From: Serratia liquefaciens ATCC 27592 | GTDB lineage: Bacteria; Pseudomonadota; Gammaproteobacteria; Enterobacterales; Enterobacteriaceae | NCBI RefSeq assembly: GCF_000422085.1 | Contig: NC_021741.1 | Coordinates: forward strand, 1,984,001 to 2,048,000 | Length of the DNA stretch: 64,000 nt | Reading direction: 5' to 3' | In this document: positions 44,207-53,424 of the stretch, piece after piece | Layout: the number at the start of each line of letters is the position of its first letter | Numbering within the stretch: position 1 is the stretch's first letter | Position numbers and translations under genes: made by a program | The notes under the pieces: model-generated | What the model was told of the DNA's origin: nothing | The model's database searches: none | The model's input: the letters and a program-made list of their open reading frames with translations, nothing else

Positions 44207-44742
44207 TGGGGCAATACCTGATAGTGGGATTGCACCAGGCCCGAAGGAAAGCTCCGGTTCGACAGTAATTTTAAATCAATGTCCTGTTGCAGTGAGCCGA
44301 ACAGAGGCCTGCCCGAGCCAAGCAGTACGGGAACCTTGGTGATCACCATATCGCTAATCAACCCCTCGCGCAGAAAGGACTGTATTAATTGCCCACCATC
44401 CACATAGACGCGGTGCACATTCTGCGCGGCCAACTGCTCAAGCGCATACTTTGGCGTGAGGTTGGTGAACCGGACTTTACCTGTCAGGGCTGGAGGGACC
44501 GGCTCATTGGCCAGTTGTTTGGACAGTACGAGTACCGGGAGGTCATAAGGCCAGCTATCGAAGGTGAGTACCTTTTCATAAGTCCCTCTCCCCATCAGGA
44601 TCATGTCTTTGTCAGCGATAAAGGTATCGAAGCCATGATCTTCGGCCGAGGTGTCGCGTTGCAATAACCAGTCGATGTCGCCATCTTGCCGAGCGATAAA
44701 ACCGTCCAGGCTGGTGGCGATGAAAACGTGTGTAGTGACCAT
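44203..44742 (-). CDS. Dihydrofolate reductase/RibD C-terminal family protein
   Basis: I start at 44,742 (MVTTHVFIATSLDGFIARQD) because GGAG lies 7 bases upstream and the family always begins here; the frame stays open upstream through the island boundary but that part is not coding. The 179-residue protein has SLDGFIAR, a GRGTYEKVL motif, VHRVYVDGGQLIQSFLREGL and the DMVITKVPVLLGSGRPLFG end that are typical of YyaP/YwjB-like reductases. Substrate unknown. It is the first gene of a pair with tetR. Confidence 0.9.
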   Translation of the reverse strand: MVTTHVFIATSLDGFIARQDGDIDWLLQRDTSAEDHGFDTFIADKDMILMGRGTYEKVLTFDSWPYDLPVLVLSKQLANEPVPPALTGKVRFTNLTPKYALEQLAAQNVHRVYVDGGQLIQSFLREGLISDMVITKVPVLLGSGRPLFGSLQQDIDLKLLSNRSFPSGLVQSHYQVLPQ

Positions 44743-44757
44743 TGAATGCTCCATATT

Positions 44758-44770
44758 TATACGCTGTATA
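44758..44770. promoter_or_regulatory. Palindrome in the reductase-tetR promoter
   Basis: TATAC-GCT-GTATA is an exact inverted repeat 16 bases upstream of the reductase start. A TetR-type protein is encoded in the operon, so this is a likely autoregulatory operator overlapping the promoter or leader. Confidence 0.55.
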
Positions 44771-44815
44771 TTATTGCGTTGGTATGGCCCAAAATCAACG
44801 TCACCGGTTAAACAA

Positions 44816-44841
44816 AAAATCCACGCCGGGGCGTGGATTTT
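44816..44841 (-). terminator. Stranded original ychF terminator hairpin
   Basis: Perfect 11-base arms AAAATCCACGC / GCGTGGATTTT with a CGGG loop. The arms are identical to those of the hairpin at 57,535-57,560. This copy lies 23 bases outside the left repeat of the island, where the end of ychF would have continued before insertion. Confidence 0.75.
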
Positions 44842-44864
44842 GGAGTTTGCTGCAGAGGCGGGAG

Positions 44865-44877
44865 TTAGACGTTGAAC
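44865..44877 (+). repeat. Left attachment site of the ychF island
   Basis: TTAGACGTTGAAC exactly repeats 57,619-57,631, the end of ychF. Flanking bases differ at once on both sides. Confidence 0.82.
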
Positions 44878-45261
44878 CGTGATTTTATTGTTATTGTATT
44901 TATATTTAACGTTTTTATTTTTATTAATTAATCTTATACTCATATTCGTACTCACTTTAGCTGATGCTACCAGCTGAGGCCAGTTATCACAGCTACAGCC
45001 AATTCTTGTTCACCCGGATTGTGTGGTACGACTTTTCTTTATCAATGAATTGTTTTGATGGGATTGTCGAGTATTCAATAAGTGGAAGTGTAGTTGTAAG
45101 CACTTTCACAGGAATATATCTTATTTGACAGAGAGATTTTTGCTGGTAACGGGCATTTCGAACGCGATTGATACGTCAATCGATGGAGAGCCCGGCCAGA
45201 GTCCTTTCAATGACCAGCAGGCAAAGATTTCTGATAATTTTAGCCAAAGAAGGGTAATGTA
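44878..45261. other. Left end of the island, gene-free
   Basis: These 384 bases contain an AT-rich tract, the paired arm-type repeats at 44,935-44,954 and the leader of the next gene. No gene is supported. Confidence 0.55.
44935..44954 (+). repeat. Left arm-type repeat pair
   Basis: TATACTCA and CGTACTCA start 12 bases apart. The same arrangement with the same spacing occurs near the right end at 57,469-57,488, 16 of 20 bases identical. This fits arm-type binding sites of the island integrase. Confidence 0.65.
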
Positions 45262-46557
45262 ATGTCAGATATTAATCCACAGGATGCTGCACATATTTTC
45301 CCCCAAGATCGGGAAGCGCTGTATCACTTGGTCTGGCGTGAGCCTGCGGAGCGTATAGCTGCCCTGTATGGCATTAGTACGGATTTACTGGCGAAACAAT
45401 GCAGTGAAATGCGTATACCCAGGCCGCTTGCGGGTTACTGGAAAGCGCTGGCGAAAGGGATTGCACCTGCAATCCCCGAGCTACCAGCTCTGAAAAAGGA
45501 TAAGGTGGTGAAGGCGCTTGAGAATAGCAACTCACCAGTGCAACCTTCCACCACTGCGTTACCAAAACCAGTACTTTCCGTAACCCGAAAGCAAGCTCCT
45601 GTTACAGGGAATGGCTATGGGTTAATAAATGATCTCAAAACATATCTGCCGGTCTCCTCGGTTACAGAAGATGGCTATTACAAGCCTACGAAAAAGAAAT
45701 TATTGGATCTCAACGTTTCTGATACGGGATTTGATAGTGCGATAGAGTTCCTGAGTAGATTCTTTGATGCCCTGGGAAATAAGGGATACCGGGTTACGTT
45801 GGATGCACCGGGAGAAAGGCTACATCGTGCGGATATTGATATTAAGGAAGATTCGAAAGAGGGTGGGTATCGCTGGGGCAATCTATGGCGGCCTTATACG
45901 CCAAGTATTATTTGTATTGGGGATATGTACTTTGCGTTTAGTCTTGCTGAAATGACGGAGTATGTTCCAGCGAAAAAAGTCAAGAATCGCTATGTACGTG
46001 ACGAACAGATGGGGAGATGGATACGGGGAAGAAATAGTGAACCTTTTCTTCACGTATCGAAACATACCTTGCCTACTGGGCGATTTCTGTTGCAGCTTTA
46101 CTCACCTTATACTTCCGCAAAATGGTTACTTCAGTTCCGGCAGACAAAACAATGTGGATTAATTAGTCAGATCCCTAAGATGATTTCGGCAATGCTACAG
46201 GCTGTTCCGTTAATTTCAAAGCAACTAGAACAGGCCAGAATTGAAGCTGAGGAGTGGCGCATTCAGCGTGAGCGGGAACAAGCCATATACTTGGAAAAGA
46301 AGCGGATAGAGCAGGCGGAGGAAGCGCGCAGTGCCAGTCGTACTGAGCTGAAATCCATTATTGCCCAGTGGGCAGAAGACAAACGGCTGGAGCAGTTTTT
46401 TTACGAAGCAGAGATGGATGCAGCAATGCTTGATAACCAGCAGAAGATACAGGTCATGGAACGCCTGCAACTTGCCCGTCAGTTCCTGTCTGACGATACG
46501 GCAATTGAGCGGTTGTTGAAGTGGAAAACACCAGGAGAGTGGTTAAACAAAGGATGA
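45262..46557 (+). CDS. Uncharacterised 431-residue island protein
   Basis: Residues 17-65 (REALYHLVWREPAERIAALY, GISTDLLAKQCSEMRIPRPL, AGYWKALAKG) form a helix-turn-helix-like segment with the PrPxxGYW motif that I have seen in many genomic-island proteins. The middle has no known domain; residues 335-375 are a charged coiled coil (EEWRIQREREQAIYLEKKRI). The function is unknown. It is encoded between the left attachment site and the Wadjet regulator, convergent with the regulator, and could be an accessory or a separate defence or regulatory gene. Confidence 0.78.
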   Translation: MSDINPQDAAHIFPQDREALYHLVWREPAERIAALYGISTDLLAKQCSEMRIPRPLAGYWKALAKGIAPAIPELPALKKDKVVKALENSNSPVQPSTTALPKPVLSVTRKQAPVTGNGYGLINDLKTYLPVSSVTEDGYYKPTKKKLLDLNVSDTGFDSAIEFLSRFFDALGNKGYRVTLDAPGERLHRADIDIKEDSKEGGYRWGNLWRPYTPSIICIGDMYFAFSLAEMTEYVPAKKVKNRYVRDEQMGRWIRGRNSEPFLHVSKHTLPTGRFLLQLYSPYTSAKWLLQFRQTKQCGLISQIPKMISAMLQAVPLISKQLEQARIEAEEWRIQREREQAIYLEKKRIEQAEEARSASRTELKSIIAQWAEDKRLEQFFYEAEMDAAMLDNQQKIQVMERLQLARQFLSDDTAIERLLKWKTPGEWLNKG

Positions 46558-46689
46558 GTCTATTTCCTCGTCACGGTGTTAAATTAATGTGGATTGAACC
46601 TGATAACCCAAAACCGACATTTGGCCCGGATCGGCCAACTTAGCTCTGAGATACTTCGAATATTCTACAGAACTTTTTCTTACTAGAAA

Positions 46690-47691
46690 TCAGCTTGGGT
46701 CAAATCCGAGTTCGTGGGCAAGTTTATTTGAGTCAGTTATGAAGGCAAATACTGGCCAAGCCTTAGGATTTTCATTAACAGCATGATTGTATTCAGCTTC
46801 ACTTGCAGGAATGCGATTGTCGATCAGAAAATAACCGATTAGCGGTTTGCGAAGCGCGAACCGTTTGGTGATTCCATCCTGATCCAACTCATAATCGATC
46901 ACGATTAATGCCTGCTGATCTTGGCTGAGGTGTGGATTAGGCCTCAGCTCAAGTTCGATCATCTGCTCCCACTCAGTATCAGGATTAGATGGGACACCTC
47001 TACAACGTTCAAAGGCAGGTGCATTATCGCCCCAGTTCTGCGTGTTTTTCGAGGGTTTAACTATTTTTGGGGTGCTTTTGAAACGACCAATGAGAAAATC
47101 GCGATACGCCATATTATCCCAACAAAAAGCGCGTACGTGGTAACGGTTATTAACGAACGCGATAGCCGTGGGTGTTAGCCGTCGGCTACGTCCTTTAGGT
47201 GAATTCATTGTTGCTACTACAGCTTCAATAGACTGCTGGTGCTCAATGGCCGAGAGTAATCGGGCCAGAACACGCAAATTATGATGGCGTAACAGCATGG
47301 GCATTTCAGTGGTGTGTGCAGTTATGGGCGGCGCGAACTCTTCAATGGCCTGCCACTGCAAATCTGCCTTGGATAATAACACCGGCTCAAACCCTTCAGT
47401 AGGTTGATAGTAGGGAATACCTAACTGATATGGCTTTAGCGCCTTAGGCGAGAGTTGCTGGTAAAGCTTTATATCTTTCTGAGCCTGAGGGCGTGAGATA
47501 CCAAAGGTTTCCATCAGCATGGTCGTTGTTAGCCGACGCTCCCAGAGCAACTGACGCTCAATGTAACACAAACGCAGCCACTGAGGGTGCGAGTATGCCC
47601 CAGTCTCTAGCCGCTTACTGGCTAAATCCATTACGGAGACTGTTTGCGTGTCTGATGCGATCGCGGGTTTCATGTACTGTGAGTACTGCAT
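46690..47691 (-). CDS. WYL-domain regulator (BrxR/CapW-like)
   Basis: The 333-residue protein starts with a winged helix (WLRLCYIERQLLWERRLTTT, MLMETFGISRPQAQKDIKLY) followed by a WYL domain (TPTAIAFVNNRYHVRAFCWD, MAYRDFLIGR) and a C-terminal WCX-like region. This is the layout of BrxR/CapW repressors that control phage and plasmid defence loci. It is divergent from jetA across 168 bases containing two perfect palindromes, so it very likely controls the Wadjet operon. Confidence 0.9.
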   Translation of the reverse strand: MQYSQYMKPAIASDTQTVSVMDLASKRLETGAYSHPQWLRLCYIERQLLWERRLTTTMLMETFGISRPQAQKDIKLYQQLSPKALKPYQLGIPYYQPTEGFEPVLLSKADLQWQAIEEFAPPITAHTTEMPMLLRHHNLRVLARLLSAIEHQQSIEAVVATMNSPKGRSRRLTPTAIAFVNNRYHVRAFCWDNMAYRDFLIGRFKSTPKIVKPSKNTQNWGDNAPAFERCRGVPSNPDTEWEQMIELELRPNPHLSQDQQALIVIDYELDQDGITKRFALRKPLIGYFLIDNRIPASEAEYNHAVNENPKAWPVFAFITDSNKLAHELGFDPS

Positions 47692-47764
47692 ATAGTGGCC
47701 CTTCTAATATCTTAAATGTGCAGACATCCGAAAGTATAAGTTGGCACTGTATAAATATCTACTA

Positions 47765-47781
47765 CCATTATTTAATAATGG
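47765..47781. promoter_or_regulatory. Palindromic operator candidate upstream of jetA
   Basis: CCATTATT-T-AATAATGG is a perfect inverted repeat with 8-base arms, 79 bases before the jetA start and 74 bases from the regulator start. It is the best candidate WYL-regulator site. Confidence 0.6.
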
Positions 47782-47784
47782 GGT

Positions 47785-47797
47785 GTATAAAATATAC
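47785..47797. promoter_or_regulatory. Second palindrome upstream of jetA
   Basis: GTATA-AAA-TATAC is a perfect inverted repeat right after the first palindrome. It also resembles a -10 region, so operator and promoter may overlap. Confidence 0.45.
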
Positions 47798-47859
47798 ATA
47801 TGGCTAAGTTGTACTTTCAGGTGAACTCAAAAAGTAACGAAAGAGCGTAGGACGATTCC

Positions 47860-49266
47860 GTGAGCTTTAACACACTCAATACCAATCTGTTTAAACCGAT
47901 CTCGGGCGAGAATGGACGCTCGATGCTTGCGTTATTAGTCGATCTCGATACTTTCTTGGATCCGACACAACTGGTAGATGAACCTACGCCGCAACAGGTA
48001 CGGGTCTTTCTACGAGACTACATCGCCAATAAGAATTTGTGCCTTGAGATAGCGTCGGTTGAGGCAACGATAGGAAACCCCGCTCTGGAACATTATGTCT
48101 ATAACCGGCTGCGTGATACGGGGTGGATTCGAGAAGAGCAGGAGAGCGGGTATCGATACGTTGTTTGGATGGCGCAAGATGCGCGCAGGCTGTTGAACTT
48201 CCTTGGCAATATGAGTGCTGAGCATCCCTCGTTAGGTGTGGTGTGTCTGGCGGTACGCTCGAACCTTTCTGAAGTGGTTAAAGACCCAACCAACGGATCG
48301 TTAGTGCGCAAAGCGGCTGATGACATGGAGGATTTCTTAAATCGACTCAGAGCTCTCGTGGGCAATATCCGCGAAATCCACCATGCGATTAGCGGTGGTT
48401 CCGTCCAAGGTAGTGGCCATTTCACTTTTTACTTTGAAGAATACTTGGCCGAACTCTTTCTACCCAATATTGAGAAACTCTCCCTGAAAGGAAACCCCAA
48501 CCTTCATGCCAGTAAAATTCGTAAGCTAGTTAGCGATATCCGTTTCAGCTCAGAGCGCCTAGAAGCATGCGCTAGAGCCTATAAGCGTGATGATATTTCT
48601 AATCCTTCGGTTCAGCTTGTGGAAGCAGATCTAGATCGATTGAGCAAAGCGTTTGACGGAATTGCTCCACTGTTCAAGAAAACGCAGGACTATGCTCGTC
48701 GTATAACCCGGCGGATGTATGAGAAGATCAAGTATACCGTGCATACCCCAAGTAATATGGGGCAACAGGTTCAGGCGCTGCTTGAGCGCATCGGGAGTGA
48801 AGCCTTGTTAGTCTCATTACCTAGCCCGTTGATCGGTGAAGAACTCCTTGCTGATTGCCGGTTGGCCACACCCAAGGCAAAGTCAATACTGCCTGTTCCG
48901 ACGGTGCGCAGACAGCCAAAACCGTTGTGGGAAAAACGGGCATACAACCAGCTCAAACAAGAACATATCAGTTTCCAGAAATGCGACCCTACACGTGTTG
49001 CCAACTTCATTGAATCGAATCTTGGAGAGCGAGTACAGATGACCACGGATGATCTTAGGATCGATACCGCTGATGAAATGATGGCAGCGCTTCATTTGCG
49101 CCTTTTGGCACAAGGTATACCGAAAACTCATCCACTTTTTTCTCTGCAGTCCATGTACTGCGTTGAGTTTGATGAAGGGGAGTGGACGGACCTTAAACAG
49201 ATGGCCGGTCGTCGCCTGAGAATCCGTCGAATCGTCGCTATGGAGAAACGCACACATGACGAGTGA
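47860..49266 (+). CDS. jetA: Wadjet protein JetA (MksF-like kleisin)
   Basis: The 468-residue protein starts at a GTG with AGGA upstream. It has the N-terminal winged-helix and long helical region expected of the MksF/MukF-like subunit of Wadjet (MLALLVDLDTFLDPTQLVDE near residue 22; a helical middle; RRITRRMYEKIKYTVHTPSN near 280). In Wadjet, JetA bridges the two JetC heads and binds JetB. Its stop overlaps the jetB start by 11 bases. Identity relies on position, size and partners more than on a single motif. Confidence 0.9.
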   Translation: MSFNTLNTNLFKPISGENGRSMLALLVDLDTFLDPTQLVDEPTPQQVRVFLRDYIANKNLCLEIASVEATIGNPALEHYVYNRLRDTGWIREEQESGYRYVVWMAQDARRLLNFLGNMSAEHPSLGVVCLAVRSNLSEVVKDPTNGSLVRKAADDMEDFLNRLRALVGNIREIHHAISGGSVQGSGHFTFYFEEYLAELFLPNIEKLSLKGNPNLHASKIRKLVSDIRFSSERLEACARAYKRDDISNPSVQLVEADLDRLSKAFDGIAPLFKKTQDYARRITRRMYEKIKYTVHTPSNMGQQVQALLERIGSEALLVSLPSPLIGEELLADCRLATPKAKSILPVPTVRRQPKPLWEKRAYNQLKQEHISFQKCDPTRVANFIESNLGERVQMTTDDLRIDTADEMMAALHLRLLAQGIPKTHPLFSLQSMYCVEFDEGEWTDLKQMAGRRLRIRRIVAMEKRTHDE

Positions 49267-49927
49267 GATTGCGCTCAGAGAACTGAAAGATATCGAGGCA
49301 AAAACATCTGCTGACTACGCCGATAGCTTACGGAACACGGCGGCATACCTACTGCAGAAGCAATGGGTATGGAAGGGAAAACGCGGCCAAAAAGAGCACT
49401 TCAAGTTGTGTGAGGATAATCTGGCTTATTTTAACAAGCTTTTTGATGGGTTGGATATGGGGTGGTACTACGATCGTAACTTCGGCTATGCGGGGATTTT
49501 ACCGCGTGGTTCCGGTAAGCAACTGGATATCACCTCTACGCTGTTCCTGCTCATTCTACGGAAAATGTATGACGCTGAAGCGTCGATGGGACGTACGGAG
49601 CTTGGGTGTGTAACACCGCCAACGGTCGAGCTTCTTAATCAGTACGAACACGTCAGGGGGGAGATGCCCCCCATAACAGAAACCAATAATGCCCTGGAGA
49701 ACCTAAGGAAGAAGGGAATTATTGAGCTCGGAATTAAAGACCCCGATACCAAACTCCACGAGTTGACCGTTCTCCCTAATATTACCCGTGTGGTCGATCA
49801 AACCTACGTGGGCATGCTTAACCGCTTTATGGATAGTTACACACCTGAATCTGCGTCTGGCGAAGCGGTTTACGAAGGAACTGATGATCTTGAGACACTG
49901 GAGGTCTACGATGACAGTGCAGAATAA
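49256..49927 (+). CDS. jetB: Wadjet protein JetB (MksE-like)
   Basis: The 223-residue protein has a LLQKQWVWKGKRGQKEHFKL segment, a GYAGILPRGSGKQLDITSTL FLLILRKMYD (in parts) strand-helix typical of DUF4194/MksE proteins, and an acidic C-terminus. It is the KITE-type winged-helix subunit that binds JetA. It overlaps jetA by 11 and jetC by 17 bases, indicating coupled translation. Confidence 0.92.
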   Translation: MTSEIALRELKDIEAKTSADYADSLRNTAAYLLQKQWVWKGKRGQKEHFKLCEDNLAYFNKLFDGLDMGWYYDRNFGYAGILPRGSGKQLDITSTLFLLILRKMYDAEASMGRTELGCVTPPTVELLNQYEHVRGEMPPITETNNALENLRKKGIIELGIKDPDTKLHELTVLPNITRVVDQTYVGMLNRFMDSYTPESASGEAVYEGTDDLETLEVYDDSAE

Positions 49928-52900
49928 CCCCATACAAGCACATATTCTTCATAATGTGGTGTTGGCGCAGTGGTATCTGTTTGAACTGGAGACGATCCAT
50001 CTCAATGCTCCAGCCACGCTAGTATCAGGCGAAAACGGAGCGGGAAAAACAACGATTTTTGATGCGATCCAGTTTGTTCTGATGGGGGGGGATCAACGTA
50101 AAACCCGCTACAACTCTGCCTCTGAAACCAAAACCTCTGGGCGTTCTGCGCGTAGTTATGCGCTGGGCGAGTTCAAAGAAAACGATGCAAAGAGTTGCCA
50201 ACGTGAGAATGCCAATACTTACATTTTCTTAAACTGGTACGATAATCATCAATGTCCTTACGCTTTTGGACTGTCTGTTTATGCCAACAGTCAGTCACCA
50301 AACATTGAGACCCGCGGGCATATCATTAAAGGCCGCCACATTACTGAAGCTGATTTACTGTCCGGGGATGACGCCTTTCTACCATGGCGTGACTTTGTTG
50401 ACCGCATGAAACAGGATGCCAAAGAGCGTCATGGTGCGATGAGCTATGAGTTGCTTGACAGTGCGCGGACGATACGTGAAAAAATGGCTGAGGCGATGTC
50501 GGTTAATCAGACGCGCAGCGCCAAAATTGAACCTGATTTATTGGTTAAGACATTATCAAATGCGTTACAACTGAAAATGGACAGCCCGATTGATCCATTT
50601 ATCAGGGACTTCATTCTTCCTCCCGACCTCATTGAAACCTATCAATTGCGCGAAGATCTTCTTGAGCACCAGCGTATTGAGGCGGAAATCGCACGTGCCG
50701 AGAGCCACAAAAATGCGCGCGAGTTACTGATTGCCGAAGCGAAGAAGCTTACCCGGCATTACGCCAATGCCCACCATGCTCTTTGGGTTTCGCAAGAGGC
50801 CGATACTGTTCGGCTCAATGAAGAACTTGGCCGCACAGAAGATGCTCAAATAGCTGCGCAAGAGCGCCAGACAGCAGCTAAACGCACCATTGACAGAGAA
50901 GAGCCACGACTGCCGGAGCTGAAACAATGTCGTGATGATGCCCTGATCGCGTGGCAAAATTCTGATGCTGCAAGTCTGAGTAGAGCCGTTGATGCTGCAA
51001 AAAGCGCCGTTTCTAAATCCACAAACAGTCTTACCAACCGAATATTTTCACTGCAAAATGCTGTGCGTGAAGTTATCCGTCAACGATTTCCTGACACGCT
51101 GGGTATCCAGAGTTTCGAGCTATTAGCCCGGCACTGGGCGACATCCGTGGACATTCTCAATCGGGCAGGCATTGAGAGCCTCTCAGCATCGGAACATGAG
51201 AATACGCTTAAGGTAACCGATAAACTTAAAAGCGCAAAAACATTACTGGACGAGATAGCTGAACGTATAGAAGTGGCTGATAAAAATGTGAGCCACGACT
51301 TAACACAAACCATGCATGAATGTAAGGCCTTGCAGGTGCGTATTGAACGGCTGAGAAAGGGACTTTCGGACATCAATCCGGCGACGGCTAAGGTCATCGA
51401 ATTACTCAAACAAGAGAGAATAGAATCCATGCCCGTCTGTGACCTCTGTGAGATCGCTGATAGAGACTGGCAAGAAGCAGTGGAGTCGTACTTGGGTCCG
51501 AATCGCGAAGCACTGGTGGTGAGTGTACGTGATTTTGACCATGCATTGGAAGTGTACGAAGTTGCACAGAAGCGAGAGCCGCAACTCAAACGAGTACGCA
51601 TGATTAACCCTGATCATGCTTTAGCCGCCAACAAAGCGCCCACTGAAAGAATGGTTTCAAAGCTGATCGAAACCAGCGATCCGATCGCTCGTGGTTTTAT
51701 GAACGTCATTCTGGATAGAACTAAGATGGCGGCAACGCGCGATGAACTACGAAGAGAGCGCAAAGCGCTAATGGCATCAGGCCTTGCGACCGGTAGTGGA
51801 ACGGTGGGCGGTACCGCTCATATTCGCGGGTTATTGATGGGGAAACAGGCTAAAGCTGAGCAGCTTAAGCTCCTGGAGCATGAACGGGATGTGCTCGCAC
51901 AACGGCTCTCTGGCGTTGAGAGATCAGCACAAACGCTGAGCAGGCTTAACCGCAACTGGGCTGGGCTATCTACATCTATTGTGGAGGGCTCATCGTCCGT
52001 ACGGGAAAATAGTATCCGCCTGATGCAAGATAAAAAAGCATTGTCTGCCGCTCAGGAACAGTTGAAACCGCTGACATCGAAAGATGAACAGCTCAAAGCC
52101 GCAAAGGCGCAGGCTGACGACAATTATGAAGCATGTAATACGGCGATCATCAATGCCACGGCCGAACAAAAGAACGCTATTGCAACGTTAAATAGCTTGA
52201 ACACCGAGATTGAAAGCCTCTCAAAAAATAGGGACGAGGCAGAACGAATCCGCAGTGAAACAGAAAAATCTCCTATACACAATACCGCCAAAGCAGATGA
52301 ACGCTGGCAAACTTATGAGCAGAAGTTTGGGGGCGAAGAAGGATGCTATTCCCTGATTCGAAACAAAGCCCAGAATGAGGCTCAGGTTGAACGGGAGAAG
52401 GCGCTCAATACACGTGGAGATCTGTATTACAAGGTCGTTAGATTCACGACAGACTTTGCAGAGGATATAGCGAATCGTCAGGCGCTTCTTGAAGCCGCAA
52501 AAACTGATAACGTGAATACAGAGGCGTACCACTTTATTGAGGCAGATTGTACGGAATGGGTTGAGCGTATCCTGGCAGCACAGCTTTTAGTGCATCGCCA
52601 GGCGGCCCGGGAAGCTGCTGAACAGATGGAAAAAAACTTTCGAGGTATCATAGTAGGGGAGCTTCAAAGCCGCTTTGAGCAGATGAGATATACCTTCAAT
52701 CAACTCAATAACTTGCTCAAGAAAGTCCCATTTCACGACCACATCTACAGCTTCCACTTCAAGGTTCGCGAGATAGAGAGCTTGCGCACCGTCTACGAAT
52801 ACATTACGACTGCAGATAGAGAAGAGACCGAGTTAGTTGGGACAATGTTTGAAACAGCATCAGAACATCCTGCTATAGACCTGTTGAAAGAGGCATTGCT

Positions 52901-53423
52901 CAGTGGTGACGATCTAATTAATGAGATCAGTGATTATCGCAGTTTCTTCACCTATGACATGAAGATGCGTAACCCTGACACCGGGACTGAGCGCAGCGTG
53001 GCAGATATGCAAAGCACAGGTTCAGGCGGAGAGCAACAAACACCAGCGTATATTGCGCTGGCTGCGAGTTTTATGAACGTTTACAAGATTAGTGGTCATT
53101 CAGATCGAGGGGCGTCTTTGGTACTCCTTGATGAAGCGTTCAATAACATGGATGGTGGCAATGCGAGCGCAGCAGTGGCCTTTCTCAAAGAAATCGGGTT
53201 GCAATTACTGATTGCTGCCCCGCCAGAAGTGACCCTGAAAATTGGTAAAGAGATGGATCAAATTTATACCATTTGCCGTGAGGACAGAGATGTGGTGATT
53301 GACCACACGCAGATTTTCGAGGCAGGGCAGGAGCTTATAGACCAACGTAATCCAGTTTACCATCCAGAGCTTGTGGCTGAACGCGCTGCTGAATTGAAAG
53401 CTAAAGCCGAGATGGTTGAATGA
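49911..53423 (+). CDS. jetC: Wadjet protein JetC (SMC-like ATPase)
   Basis: I start at 49,911 (MTVQNNPIQAHILHNVVLAQ); the frame is open 41 codons further up inside jetB but lacks similarity. The 1170-residue protein has Walker A SGENGAGKTTIFDAI (about 39-53), a long coiled coil, a hinge-like region near 510-570 (DRDWQEAVESYLGPNREALV), a second coiled coil, the ABC signature STGSGGEQQTPAY near 1034 and Walker B SLVLLDEAFNNMD near 1069. JetC dimers extrude DNA loops using ATP and recognise small circular DNA for cleavage by JetD. Confidence 0.96.
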   Translation: MTVQNNPIQAHILHNVVLAQWYLFELETIHLNAPATLVSGENGAGKTTIFDAIQFVLMGGDQRKTRYNSASETKTSGRSARSYALGEFKENDAKSCQRENANTYIFLNWYDNHQCPYAFGLSVYANSQSPNIETRGHIIKGRHITEADLLSGDDAFLPWRDFVDRMKQDAKERHGAMSYELLDSARTIREKMAEAMSVNQTRSAKIEPDLLVKTLSNALQLKMDSPIDPFIRDFILPPDLIETYQLREDLLEHQRIEAEIARAESHKNARELLIAEAKKLTRHYANAHHALWVSQEADTVRLNEELGRTEDAQIAAQERQTAAKRTIDREEPRLPELKQCRDDALIAWQNSDAASLSRAVDAAKSAVSKSTNSLTNRIFSLQNAVREVIRQRFPDTLGIQSFELLARHWATSVDILNRAGIESLSASEHENTLKVTDKLKSAKTLLDEIAERIEVADKNVSHDLTQTMHECKALQVRIERLRKGLSDINPATAKVIELLKQERIESMPVCDLCEIADRDWQEAVESYLGPNREALVVSVRDFDHALEVYEVAQKREPQLKRVRMINPDHALAANKAPTERMVSKLIETSDPIARGFMNVILDRTKMAATRDELRRERKALMASGLATGSGTVGGTAHIRGLLMGKQAKAEQLKLLEHERDVLAQRLSGVERSAQTLSRLNRNWAGLSTSIVEGSSSVRENSIRLMQDKKALSAAQEQLKPLTSKDEQLKAAKAQADDNYEACNTAIINATAEQKNAIATLNSLNTEIESLSKNRDEAERIRSETEKSPIHNTAKADERWQTYEQKFGGEEGCYSLIRNKAQNEAQVEREKALNTRGDLYYKVVRFTTDFAEDIANRQALLEAAKTDNVNTEAYHFIEADCTEWVERILAAQLLVHRQAAREAAEQMEKNFRGIIVGELQSRFEQMRYTFNQLNNLLKKVPFHDHIYSFHFKVREIESLRTVYEYITTADREETELVGTMFETASEHPAIDLLKEALLSGDDLINEISDYRSFFTYDMKMRNPDTGTERSVADMQSTGSGGEQQTPAYIALAASFMNVYKISGHSDRGASLVLLDEAFNNMDGGNASAAVAFLKEIGLQLLIAAPPEVTLKIGKEMDQIYTICREDRDVVIDHTQIFEAGQELIDQRNPVYHPELVAERAAELKAKAEMVE

Positions 53424-53424
53424 T

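Noticed and set aside
44743..44955. N-terminal extension of the reductase open frame to 44,955
   Set aside because: It would cross the terminator hairpin and the island attachment site; family alignment and a GGAG site place the start at 44,742.
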